From Spirosoma fluviale (GTDB taxonomy: Bacteria > Bacteroidota > Bacteroidia > Cytophagales > Cyclobacteriaceae), in contig CAMDLI010000005.1 of the NCBI GenBank assembly GCA_945901615.1, positions 1-64,000 on the forward strand: a stretch of 64,000 nucleotides of DNA, given 5' to 3'. Numbering within the stretch: the first letter of the stretch is position 1; each line of letters starts with the position of its first letter. Shown piece by piece: positions 46,926-55,710 of this stretch. The notes beneath the pieces are model-generated. The model was not told the origin of the DNA and did not search any database. It was given only the letters and a program-made list of their open reading frames with translations. A program made the translations under genes and the position numbers.

Positions 46926-47975
46926 TTAAATATAGGTAAAATACCGAGAGATCGAAACTTCCTCCGGTAGTGGATGCCCTTCCAAAAGAAAATCCCGCAT
47001 TACTGCACTAAAATAAGGAACCAAAGACACACCCTTAGCACCAAATCCATTGAAGATGTAAACGCTTTGTGCTTCAGGATGTTTCCCTAAAAATGGTTTT
47101 CTATCTTTTGTTGCAGGACGAATCCCCACTTTGTGTCCACAAATCTCTTGAACCGGCACACGAACCACCTCGGTCAACTTTTCCAACAACTCCTTTTTTG
47201 CTGTTTCTGTTGGCCCTACCTCTAGATCATGCCAGGTATAGGTGGACCCTACCCTAAAATTCCCATTGGCCAAAGGCACGCGAAAAACACCTCGATTGAC
47301 AATAAAGGGGGGCGAAAAATTCTGCTTCAATTCTAAGATCTCCCCTTTGACTGGAGCAAAAGGTAAAAATGAAAAAAATCGGGACTCCATCGCACCCAAT
47401 CCATTGCAATAAATCAATGCCTTTGCCTTGTGGTCTCCATACCTCCAGCCTGCCTCCCCTTCCTGCTGCAACTTTTCTTCCTGATACGTTTCCTGAATTA
47501 ATCTATCTCCAAAATAGGCAACCATACCCTCCAAAAAAGTAGGAAGGTCTAGCCACCCAGAAAGCTGAAGCTTCACCCCTCCAAAAGGATCTTTGAGGTT
47601 TTCATGCTGGCTCTCCACCTCAATTTTTTGAACAAAAGGCTGTAACGCAGGATCGCTCGAATGACCCATCCATTCATTTTGCTCTTCGATAGATAGAAAA
47701 GGCCGATAAATGGTTTGTTGGGTCAGGAATTTTCTTCCAGTCACCTCTTCTAGCTCCTGGTAAAAAGGCACTATTTCAGGAAATAAGAGTTCCCCCTTCC
47801 AAGTTTTGACCATTTTCCTTCCTGTTACAGGATTGAATAAACCGGCCGCCACCTGACTGCTTCGATTCGCTGCCGGCTGATCTAGCAGCACCACTTTTTT
47901 ACCTTCCTTGATTAATCGATAGGCTAAGGCAGAGCCTGCCAATCCTTGTCCAATGATTAAAAAATCAATTTCCAT
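46926..47975 (-). CDS. FAD-dependent oxidoreductase, DAO (D-amino acid/glycine oxidase) family
   Basis: A 349-aa flavoprotein. The N-terminal FAD loop is IIGQGLAGSALAYRLIKEGKKVVLLDQ and the C-terminal VYIFNGFGAKGVSLVPYFS is the second FAD contact. The GxG is GQGLAG, as in ThiO/DadA relatives. It would oxidise a secondary or primary amine; the substrate is unknown. It is first in a minus-strand run with the PD40/beta-barrel gene (21-nt gap) and yicC. A second, distinct DAO-family gene lies at 57.2 kb. Confidence 0.88.
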   Translation of the reverse strand: MEIDFLIIGQGLAGSALAYRLIKEGKKVVLLDQPAANRSSQVAAGLFNPVTGRKMVKTWKGELLFPEIVPFYQELEEVTGRKFLTQQTIYRPFLSIEEQNEWMGHSSDPALQPFVQKIEVESQHENLKDPFGGVKLQLSGWLDLPTFLEGMVAYFGDRLIQETYQEEKLQQEGEAGWRYGDHKAKALIYCNGLGAMESRFFSFLPFAPVKGEILELKQNFSPPFIVNRGVFRVPLANGNFRVGSTYTWHDLEVGPTETAKKELLEKLTEVVRVPVQEICGHKVGIRPATKDRKPFLGKHPEAQSVYIFNGFGAKGVSLVPYFSAVMRDFLLEGHPLPEEVSISRYFTYI

Positions 47976-48030
47976 GTCCTAAATTAAGCCCATAATTCTT
48001 TACTTTGCTTTAATCTCTTCGACTTTTCAC

Positions 48031-48684
48031 ATGCTTCACATCAAGTGCTTCACCTTCAACGCTTTTCAAGAGAATACTTACCTGCTTTACGATGAGGAGG
48101 GCACAGCCACACTTATTGATCCAGGATGCTACACCGAAGAAGAAAAAAGGGAGTTGGAAGCATTTATCGTTGAAGAAGGACTGCAAGTCACACAACTGTT
48201 AAATACTCACTGCCACATCGACCATGTGCTAGGCAATGCCTGGGCCATAGACCGATTTCAAGTCACCTTACAGATTCATGCCTTGGAAGTTCCGGTTCTG
48301 AAATCAGTGGAAGTATACGCCCCCAACTATGGCTTTAGAGACTATGTGCCCTCTACGGCAAGCTCCTTTCTAACAGAAGGTCAAGAAATTCAAGTTGGCA
48401 AAGAAATAGTACGCTGTATTTTTGTTCCAGGACATGCGCCAGGTCACTTGGTGTTCTACCATGAAGCGAGCAAGCGATGCATTGCAGGTGATGCGCTCTT
48501 CAGAGGAAGCATTGGCCGCACTGACTTACCAGGTGGGAATCATGCCCTGCTCCTAGAAAAAATCAAATCCCAGCTATTTGTACTCCCGGAAGAAACACTG
48601 ATTTTCCCTGGCCATGGCCCAGAAACAAGCATTGGTTTTGAGAAAAAAAACAACCCCTTTGTAGGTCTAAAAGCATACTCGTGA
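48031..48684 (+). CDS. MBL-fold metallo-hydrolase, glyoxalase II-like
   Basis: A 217-aa metallo-beta-lactamase-fold hydrolase. All metal ligands are present: THCHIDHVLG, GHAPGHLV, AGDALF and FPGHGPET. It belongs to the short glyoxalase II-like (YcbL-type) group that lacks the C-terminal glutathione-binding helices, so the substrate may be another thioester. It is divergent from the FAD gene and overlaps pssA by 4 nt. Confidence 0.9.
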   Translation: MLHIKCFTFNAFQENTYLLYDEEGTATLIDPGCYTEEEKRELEAFIVEEGLQVTQLLNTHCHIDHVLGNAWAIDRFQVTLQIHALEVPVLKSVEVYAPNYGFRDYVPSTASSFLTEGQEIQVGKEIVRCIFVPGHAPGHLVFYHEASKRCIAGDALFRGSIGRTDLPGGNHALLLEKIKSQLFVLPEETLIFPGHGPETSIGFEKKNNPFVGLKAYS

Positions 48685-49373
48685 ACCTAAAAGCACAGCT
48701 CCCCAACTTCATCACGCTCCTGAATCTCCTTTCTGGTGTCTTGGGAATCCTGTGGGTTCTTGAAGGCCAGCCGCTCTATGGGGCCTATTTTGTGATTTTA
48801 TCAGCAACATTCGACTTTTTTGATGGTTTTGCAGCCCGATTGTTAAAGGTTCAAAGTGACATGGGAAAAGAGTTGGACTCCTTGGCGGATGTGGTATCCT
48901 TTGGGGTACTTCCAGGAATACTCCTGTATTCCCTTACCAAGAGCCAAACGGAGGCTAGCTTCCTTCCCTATTGCACGCTCATCATCCCCATGCTGTCTGC
49001 CTATAGACTCGCAAAATTCAATCTGGACACTCGGCAAAGTGATCGCTTCATTGGGCTCCCTACACCTGCCAATGCACTGTTGCTTACCACAATCCCTTAC
49101 CTAGCAGCCCGATGGCCTGAGTTGAGCCCCTGGCTAAGTAGTCCCATTGCTTTGGTAGTGATTGCTTGGCTGACTAGTTTACTCTTGGTTGCTGAACTAC
49201 CCCTGATTGCTTTAAAATTTAAAAACAGCAGTTTCACAGACAATTCCTACCGGTATGCCTTGCTCGTGATTGGGGCAGTTTGCCTGGTTTGGCTACAGCT
49301 AGCGGGCATCCCATTGGTGATTCTTGCCTACCTCCTACTTTCGGGGATGGAAAACATGTTGCGTAAAAAATGA
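48681..49373 (+). CDS. pssA: CDP-diacylglycerol--serine O-phosphatidyltransferase
   Basis: A 230-aa integral membrane enzyme that makes phosphatidylserine, the precursor of phosphatidylethanolamine. The CDP-alcohol phosphatidyltransferase motif is complete: DFFDGFAARLLKVQSDMGKELDSLAD (about residues 35-60). About seven or eight membrane spans. It starts with GTG at 48681 inside the previous stop region and overlaps porU by ATGA at 49370-49373. Serine specificity is inferred from similarity to small Bacteroidota PssA proteins. Confidence 0.88.
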   Translation: MNLKAQLPNFITLLNLLSGVLGILWVLEGQPLYGAYFVILSATFDFFDGFAARLLKVQSDMGKELDSLADVVSFGVLPGILLYSLTKSQTEASFLPYCTLIIPMLSAYRLAKFNLDTRQSDRFIGLPTPANALLLTTIPYLAARWPELSPWLSSPIALVVIAWLTSLLLVAELPLIALKFKNSSFTDNSYRYALLVIGAVCLVWLQLAGIPLVILAYLLLSGMENMLRKK

Positions 49374-52300
49374 GCAAGCAAAGCTGTGCCCTATTCCTTT
49401 TTTTGGGACTGTTTTGCCACACCACCTTCTCCCAATCCTATCGCTTCACAGCAGGCGTTACGGAACCTGGGGTATACAAACTAAGCGCTGATCAAGCTCG
49501 GAAATTGGGTTTTGAAAGTTTGGAGGAAGTTGCCCTCTATGGATATCCGGGCATGTTGCCTCAAGTGCTGGATTCAGCACAACTGCAGCCACAGGAAATT
49601 CCTACCTGGCTCTTTGAAAATCAACTCTTTTTTTATTTGGCAGGACCCCATAGTTCTGAGTTCACCAAGGATGGCGAACTAAGCTATTCCCATCACCTCT
49701 ACACCGATACCCTCCGCTATGTGCTGGGCAAAAAATCAGGCCCAAGAAGGATGGAAGCAAAAAGCGGTACAGCCACCACTGCCAGCACCCTTACCATCTG
49801 GTACCAGCTCCTCGCAGTAAAAGAAGAAAAAATCAACCTGCTCAACTCGGGGAGATCCTGGTATTCACTTCCGATTCGCCAAGGCCAAAGTTTAACGATC
49901 AATTTTGGAAAAAATGCAGGCACTGCTGCTCCCTGGCTCCTTCACGCTCGATTGATGAGCCAATCCTATAGTCCATCTTCCATCCGAGTGTGGACCGATG
50001 CCGAACAATTGGAAGAGGTTATTTTTTCTCCGATCTCCAACAGCACCTATGCCATCAAGGGCGATGAGGTTCGTATCCATAAAACATTTAATCCAAAGGG
50101 AGACCGCCTAGACCAACTCCGATTTAGCTTTCAAGGAGTAGGGTCTGGACATTTGGATGCTGCCTTAGTCGGCATCCCATTTACCAATTCAACCTTAAAA
50201 GAAGGGTTGTTTTTTGGAAAAAAAGAAAATCCAATCGCACTAGAGACAGGTCTTCAAACTTGGGAGATTAGCGATTTTTACCAGCCTATTCGCTACAGCC
50301 AAGGGAAATCTGCTCTTGGGAAAAAGTGGGTCCTTTTTTTACCTAAAAACGCAAAGGAGCTGGGGAACTTCAAAGCCATTACTCCCAAAAGCACAAAACC
50401 CAATTCACCAAAATTAATGGTGATCACTGTTCCACAATTGAAGCAAGTGGCTCAACAATTCCAGGAGTTCAAAGCCAGCCAAGGAATCCCAACCCAGGTG
50501 GTGTTCACTTCAGAAATCTACGATTGGATGGGCTATGGCAACCCTGATGTCAGCGCCATTCGAAATTACATTGCCCAGGAATACCACCAAGGCAAACAGC
50601 TAGCTAATGTATTGTTCCTAGGAAAAGGCACCTTTGACTACAAAAAGAAGTTGGGAGGCCGCCCCAACTTAGTTCCGATCTACACCAGCAGGTCTAGCTT
50701 AGATCCCTTGACTACCTACAGTTCGGATGATTACTTCGGTATTTTGGACTGGGGATCTGGAGAATGGGAAGAAAGTAAATCTGGAGATGCGCTCTTACGA
50801 ATTGGCGTCGGCCGCGTACCTGCGATCACCTTTGCGGAAGCTAAAAGTTGGCTAGAAAAAAGTAGCAACTATGAAAAACAGGGGGATGCCTTCCCGAGCA
50901 GTACCATCACCTTCTTGGCAGACGATGGAGACAATGGAGTTCACATGCGCGACTCAGAAGTTCATGCTGCCTATCTCGAAAAAAATCTTCCCTTTTACCG
51001 CAGCCAAAAACTTTACCTCGATCGGTTTGAACAAACAAAAACTGGAGGAAGGCAAGAATCTCCTGCTGCAAAAAAAGCAATCCTTGAAAGCCTCAACTCG
51101 GGCACCCTTTTGCTCAATTATGTAGGTCATGGAAATGAAACCACCCTCACTGCCGAAGAGATTTTTAAGGTTCAGGACCTAGAAAATTGGCCAAATCAAG
51201 CCCAACTTCCACTTTGGTTTACCGCTACCTGCGAATTTGGACGACACGATAGCCCCTTCGTGCGGTCGGCAGCAGAGGAGTTGCTCTTTGCCACTTCAAA
51301 AGGTGCCATAGGCCTCCTCGCAACGGGAAGACCCGTCTTTAGCTCTGTCAACTTCACGATCAATGAAGCCTTTATTCAGTCCCTAGCAGCTGCAGGGAAG
51401 TTGGGAGCTGTGGATTTGGGATCTCTGTATCGACAAACAAAAAATAAAAGTTTGAATGGCTCCTACAATCGGAATTTTTCGCTGATGGGAGATCCAAGCC
51501 TGCGATTGGCGCTTCCAGAAGCTAGCATTCGCATTGAAAAATTAGTTGCGCTCACCAATCAAACTGCAGTGGACACTTTGTCCAACTTGACTCCAATGAA
51601 GCTTACAGCAGTGGTGGTCGATCCACTCACACAAGCTTTTCTATCCAACATTCAAGGAAGTTTCAGGCTAGAGATTTGGGGTCAAGCCAGTCCATCCAAA
51701 ACCCTTGGAGATGAAAATTCTTCTTTTGAGTTTTCAGAGGAAAGTCAACGGCTATTCTCAGGAGAGGGAACTGTTCGGAATGGAAAAATAGAAAGCAATT
51801 TTATCCTCCCCGAAGGACTTGGAAGCAGCCCTGAAAAAATACAGCTACGGATTCAAGTTTGGGACAAGGAGAAAAAGATTCAAGCTGCTGGTGTGCTATC
51901 CTTACCCCTTAAAAACCAAAAAAAGGGAGATGTAGATCAAAATGGACCCCAAATAACTGCTGAAATAGATGGAAAAGGGATAGCAAACACCCCTCCAATC
52001 TCCAGCACTCAAATTAAAGTATTACTTACGTTCCGGGATCCAAGTGGCCTCAATAGTTCAGCGCTACTTCCAGATAAACTAATGCACCTACGAATAAACC
52101 AGGGCCCTCCACAGCAGATTTATCAGGCATACCGGGCACTTGAGGGAAATTTTGAAAAAGGCACAGCCCAAGTTTTACTGACTGGATTGAAGGAAGGAAA
52201 AAATACAGTAGAAGTACTCGCTTGGGATAATTTTGGAAATAAAGGGATTTATTCTTTCTCCCTTGAAGTGCAAAACAGCACGCAATTGCAGGTGATTTCA

Positions 52301-52594
52301 CATCAAATCTACCCCAATCCAAGCCATACAACTGCTTCCATTCGCTTTCAACATAATCGACCTCAGGAAACTCTGCAGGCAACATGGACTGTTTATTCTA
52401 CGCAAGGGCAAGTACTATTTTCGGAGAAAAGACGTTTTGTAAATGCGGATGAAAAAATCGAAGACTGGATATGGATTTTTTTCCAAAGCAAAACGAAATA
52501 TCCAGCGAAAGGAACTTATATTTACAACTTAACATTGCAGTCGGAATCTTCACAGGAAGTGGATTCGGTAAGCGGAAAACTGGTGATTCAATGA
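49370..52594 (+). CDS. porU: Type IX secretion sortase PorU (C25 family)
   Basis: A 1074-aa surface protease that removes C-terminal sorting domains from T9SS cargo and links it to A-LPS. Signal peptide (1-22), N-terminal beta region, gingipain-like C25 domain (about 345-710) with catalytic His in NYVGHGNETT and Cys in FTATCEFG, then Ig-like domains. The extreme C-terminus (IYPNPSHTTASIRF ... GTYIYNLTLQ ... GKLVIQ) is itself a type A sorting domain, as in P. gingivalis PorU, where it is retained. It is coupled to pssA and porV by 4-nt overlaps. Confidence 0.95.
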   Translation: MSKQSCALFLFLGLFCHTTFSQSYRFTAGVTEPGVYKLSADQARKLGFESLEEVALYGYPGMLPQVLDSAQLQPQEIPTWLFENQLFFYLAGPHSSEFTKDGELSYSHHLYTDTLRYVLGKKSGPRRMEAKSGTATTASTLTIWYQLLAVKEEKINLLNSGRSWYSLPIRQGQSLTINFGKNAGTAAPWLLHARLMSQSYSPSSIRVWTDAEQLEEVIFSPISNSTYAIKGDEVRIHKTFNPKGDRLDQLRFSFQGVGSGHLDAALVGIPFTNSTLKEGLFFGKKENPIALETGLQTWEISDFYQPIRYSQGKSALGKKWVLFLPKNAKELGNFKAITPKSTKPNSPKLMVITVPQLKQVAQQFQEFKASQGIPTQVVFTSEIYDWMGYGNPDVSAIRNYIAQEYHQGKQLANVLFLGKGTFDYKKKLGGRPNLVPIYTSRSSLDPLTTYSSDDYFGILDWGSGEWEESKSGDALLRIGVGRVPAITFAEAKSWLEKSSNYEKQGDAFPSSTITFLADDGDNGVHMRDSEVHAAYLEKNLPFYRSQKLYLDRFEQTKTGGRQESPAAKKAILESLNSGTLLLNYVGHGNETTLTAEEIFKVQDLENWPNQAQLPLWFTATCEFGRHDSPFVRSAAEELLFATSKGAIGLLATGRPVFSSVNFTINEAFIQSLAAAGKLGAVDLGSLYRQTKNKSLNGSYNRNFSLMGDPSLRLALPEASIRIEKLVALTNQTAVDTLSNLTPMKLTAVVVDPLTQAFLSNIQGSFRLEIWGQASPSKTLGDENSSFEFSEESQRLFSGEGTVRNGKIESNFILPEGLGSSPEKIQLRIQVWDKEKKIQAAGVLSLPLKNQKKGDVDQNGPQITAEIDGKGIANTPPISSTQIKVLLTFRDPSGLNSSALLPDKLMHLRINQGPPQQIYQAYRALEGNFEKGTAQVLLTGLKEGKNTVEVLAWDNFGNKGIYSFSLEVQNSTQLQVISHQIYPNPSHTTASIRFQHNRPQETLQATWTVYSTQGQVLFSEKRRFVNADEKIEDWIWIFFQSKTKYPAKGTYIYNLTLQSESSQEVDSVSGKLVIQ

Positions 52595-53817
52595 ACAAAA
52601 AGGCCATTTTAAGAAAGCAAAATATTTTCACGCTAGTTTTTGTACTTGCAGGACTTACCTCCTTTGCGCAAAACAGTGTGATCATCTCAGGTCAAGATCC
52701 TAGCCGGAGAGTGATCACGACAGCAGTTCCTTTTTTAAATTTTGCTCCAGACTCCCGCCATTCGGCCATGGGTGATGTAGGTGTAGCAACCTCCCCAGAT
52801 GCAAATTCGACTTATTGGAATGCAGGAAAGCTTGCCTTTATCAAGGATGACTACGGCTTTTCGCTTTCCTATTCTCCATGGCTAGGAAAACTGGTCAATG
52901 ACATGTCCTTGAGCTACCTTTCAGGCTACAAAAGAATAGATGAAAATTCTGCTTTTGGATTGGATCTTCGCTACTTCAACATGGGAGATATCTCCCTCAC
53001 AGATGGAAGAGGCAATCCTATCGGAGAGTTTAATCCTCGTGATATCGCTATTGGAGGTACTTATTCTAGAAGATTATCCGCAAACCTAGGCTTAGGTATT
53101 TCAGCACGATTTATCCATTCCAACCTTTCTGGCAACATGTCTGCTTCTGGAGGAACAGAGTCTAGACCTGGGATAAGCGTAGGCACAGACATTGGACTCT
53201 ACCATCAGAAACCAATTCTCGTTGGACAGAAAGAGGGCGTTTGGTCTTGGGGAGTTACCCTAACGAACATTGGTCCAAAGATTACCTACAACAGTGCAGA
53301 AGATTTGGATTACATCCCAACAACCTTCCGAGTGGGTACGGCTTACATGATTAATTTAAATTCAACCAGCTCCTTGACTTTCGCTTTGGATGCCAACAAG
53401 TTGATGGTTCCCACCCCACCTACCTACAAAACGAATTCGGACGGAACTCTAGCCACAGACGCAAGTGGCAATTTGATAATTGATGCAGGAAAAGATCCCA
53501 ATAGACCGCTAATTTCTGGAATGTTTGGCTCCTTCAACGATGCTCCTGGAGGTTTCCAAGAAGAGTTGAGCGAATTAACCCTTTCCTTTGGAATGGAGTA
53601 TTTGTATGCGAACAAGTTTGCTCTTCGCACAGGCTATTTTTATGAGGACGACAGCAAAGGTGGCCGTAGGTATTTCACGATGGGTGCTGGCTTCACCATG
53701 AAGCGTCTTGGTTTAGACTTCTCTTATCTAGTTCCACAGGTTCAAAACCATCCACTCGCAGAAACCCTCCGGTTTTCGCTCCGCTATTCAATCGCTTCCA
53801 TTGCTACTGCAGATTAA
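52591..53817 (+). CDS. porV: Type IX secretion outer-membrane protein PorV (LptO)
   Basis: A 408-aa FadL-like 14-strand barrel that collects cargo from SprA and delivers it to PorU. Signal peptide (about 1-25) followed by the family signature ITTAVPFLNFAPDSRHSAMGDVGVATSPDANSTYWNAGKLAF; the C-terminus is ETLRFSLRYSIASIATAD. ATG 52591 overlaps the porU stop. The track's start at 52471 lies inside porU. The M16-like gene begins at its stop (TAATG). Confidence 0.95.
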   Translation: MNKKAILRKQNIFTLVFVLAGLTSFAQNSVIISGQDPSRRVITTAVPFLNFAPDSRHSAMGDVGVATSPDANSTYWNAGKLAFIKDDYGFSLSYSPWLGKLVNDMSLSYLSGYKRIDENSAFGLDLRYFNMGDISLTDGRGNPIGEFNPRDIAIGGTYSRRLSANLGLGISARFIHSNLSGNMSASGGTESRPGISVGTDIGLYHQKPILVGQKEGVWSWGVTLTNIGPKITYNSAEDLDYIPTTFRVGTAYMINLNSTSSLTFALDANKLMVPTPPTYKTNSDGTLATDASGNLIIDAGKDPNRPLISGMFGSFNDAPGGFQEELSELTLSFGMEYLYANKFALRTGYFYEDDSKGGRRYFTMGAGFTMKRLGLDFSYLVPQVQNHPLAETLRFSLRYSIASIATAD

Positions 53818-55088
53818 TGGCTTTAGATCGCTCGAAAGCGCCTCAATTTTCTCTTCCTACTGAATTCGCATTGCCTGCTCCCCAGCAATTTCAGCTGGCT
53901 GGTGGAAGTAAGGTGTTTTATTTTTCCACACCAGGTATAGATGCGGTCAAACTAGAAGTAATTTGCAATAGCTCCCGTTCAATTCTACCAAATAGCCATG
54001 CGCTGATTCCCTCTTTTACGCTGCAGATGCTTCAAGAAGGCACGAGCAAATTTACCGCGCAGCAGCTGGCAGAACTCTTTGATTTCCATGGAGCGGAAGT
54101 GTATCCTACCTTAAGCTATACCCAGGAAGGATTGAGTTTGTTGTGCATCAAAAAACACCTGTTTACCCTACTGCCCACATTCATCTCACTTTTTACAGAG
54201 GCAACATTTCCAGAAGAGAACCTGGCGAAAAGAAAGTCACAACGGGCACTTAGCCTCAAAATGGACCAAGAAAAGCCGAGTTCTAGAGCAGGCCAGCTTT
54301 TCAAAAAGGGATTATTTGGGCCAAGCCATCCTTTCGGTCAAGAAATTACGGAAGCACATATCTCGGAAATTACACCGGCACTTCTTCAAGCCTATTACCA
54401 GGATCACCTGTGGAAAGATTGCAGTTTGTTTCTTTCTGGAGACTTTACTCCGCATGAATTAGAGCAGCTTCTGGACACTTTAAACCAACTTCCACTCAAG
54501 CAGGGAGCAAAAAAACAAGGTTTACCGGCGCCAGTAGCTACTGCCTTGCTCCTAGAAGATCGCGCAGATGCGGTGCAGAGCAGTATCCGACTTGGTGCTT
54601 GGTCTATCCCAAAGCATCACGAAGATTTCCCTGCCTTGGCCGTATTCAATACGCTATTGGGTGGTTATTTTGGCTCACGCCTCGTAAAAAATATTCGTGA
54701 AGACAAGGGACATACCTATGGCATTCATTCTTCCTTGGTTGAATTAGACGAATATGCCTATTGGGTGATTGCTGCAGATGTAAAGAAAGCGAACCAGGAA
54801 GAAGTCTTTGAAGAGATTGAAAAGGAAATTCAAATTCTCCGTACACAACTGGCTAGTCCAGAGGAGATTGAGATTTTGAAAAATTACCTAATTGGCCAAT
54901 TGTTTACCAAATTCAGCTCTCCCTTTGACCTAATCGATCAATTTAAAGGTGTATACTATGCAGGACTGGATTTTAGCTTCTATGAAAAGCGGTTTGACTA
55001 CCTGAAAAAATTCACTGCAGCGGACCTGTTGTCTATCGGCAACCGCTATTTTTCAAGTCCTGACCGCGTGCAAGTTCGCGTAGGCTAA
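53817..55088 (+). CDS. M16 family peptidase-like protein lacking the zinc site
   Basis: A 423-aa single M16 unit of two related halves. Where active members read AHFLEHMLFKGT this one reads PSFTLQMLQEGT, losing both His and the Glu. The second half keeps the substrate-gripping NIREDKGHTYGIHSS. It therefore resembles the non-catalytic partner of two-subunit M16 proteases, but no active partner is adjacent. There is no signal peptide, so it should be cytoplasmic. The start codon overlaps the porV stop by one base, so it is made with PorU and PorV. Role unknown. Confidence 0.85.
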   Translation: MALDRSKAPQFSLPTEFALPAPQQFQLAGGSKVFYFSTPGIDAVKLEVICNSSRSILPNSHALIPSFTLQMLQEGTSKFTAQQLAELFDFHGAEVYPTLSYTQEGLSLLCIKKHLFTLLPTFISLFTEATFPEENLAKRKSQRALSLKMDQEKPSSRAGQLFKKGLFGPSHPFGQEITEAHISEITPALLQAYYQDHLWKDCSLFLSGDFTPHELEQLLDTLNQLPLKQGAKKQGLPAPVATALLLEDRADAVQSSIRLGAWSIPKHHEDFPALAVFNTLLGGYFGSRLVKNIREDKGHTYGIHSSLVELDEYAYWVIAADVKKANQEEVFEEIEKEIQILRTQLASPEEIEILKNYLIGQLFTKFSSPFDLIDQFKGVYYAGLDFSFYEKRFDYLKKFTAADLLSIGNRYFSSPDRVQVRVG

Positions 55089-55110
55089 AGGGGCCTAGTT
55101 AGCCTTTAAA

Positions 55111-55710
55111 TTACCCCAAAAGGTCTTTCAAATATCCTTCAGCTTTCAAGTGTTGAAAAATCTCTACACAGGCCCATGCATCCGTAGCCGCGTAGCGAAG
55201 CTGCTTTTCGGTGAGCTTATCGGCCTCCCAATTGGATACTTGCTCAGCCTTAGAAATACGAATCTTCAAGACCATTCCACAGAGGTTTCGTACCCCTACA
55301 TTGTGAAAGCCTACTTTTTTTAACTCATCATTCAAATCAAAAAAGGACTGCGGGTAAAAGGAATCGCTTAGCTTTTTGAGAGCCTTGAGGTCATCGAGTA
55401 CGGCCGCACCTACTTTAAGCACATTTTCTTTTTCCAATAAGCTCCTTAAGGGAGGTGGAAAGCCAATTTGATTGAGTCGGAACACAAATGCTTGATTGGC
55501 AGTGGAAAGTTGGAGCAGGGACACATGATTGAACTCCCCCTTCCGAAAAGAAGGCTTTGTCTCTGTATCAAATCCAATTAAGGGCTGATTTTCTAAAAAA
55601 TCTACCGCATCCTCCACTTGATCTAGCTTATCGATCAGGTAGATAGGGCCTTCAAACTGACCCAAGGGCAACTCGCTAATTTCTTCTTTACTTATACTAA
55701 ATGGGATCAT
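55111..55710 (-). CDS. DEDDy 3'-5' exonuclease (RNase D/WRN type)
   Basis: A 199-aa stand-alone exonuclease domain. Exo I is GFDTETKP, Exo II contains AAVLDDLKAL, and Exo III is YAATDAWACVEI, so all four acidic residues and the Tyr are present. No HRDC or helicase part is attached. Such proteins trim RNA or DNA 3' ends; the substrate is unknown. The start overlaps the nhaC stop (ATGA at 55707-55710). Confidence 0.9.
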   Translation of the reverse strand: MIPFSISKEEISELPLGQFEGPIYLIDKLDQVEDAVDFLENQPLIGFDTETKPSFRKGEFNHVSLLQLSTANQAFVFRLNQIGFPPPLRSLLEKENVLKVGAAVLDDLKALKKLSDSFYPQSFFDLNDELKKVGFHNVGVRNLCGMVLKIRISKAEQVSNWEADKLTEKQLRYAATDAWACVEIFQHLKAEGYLKDLLG

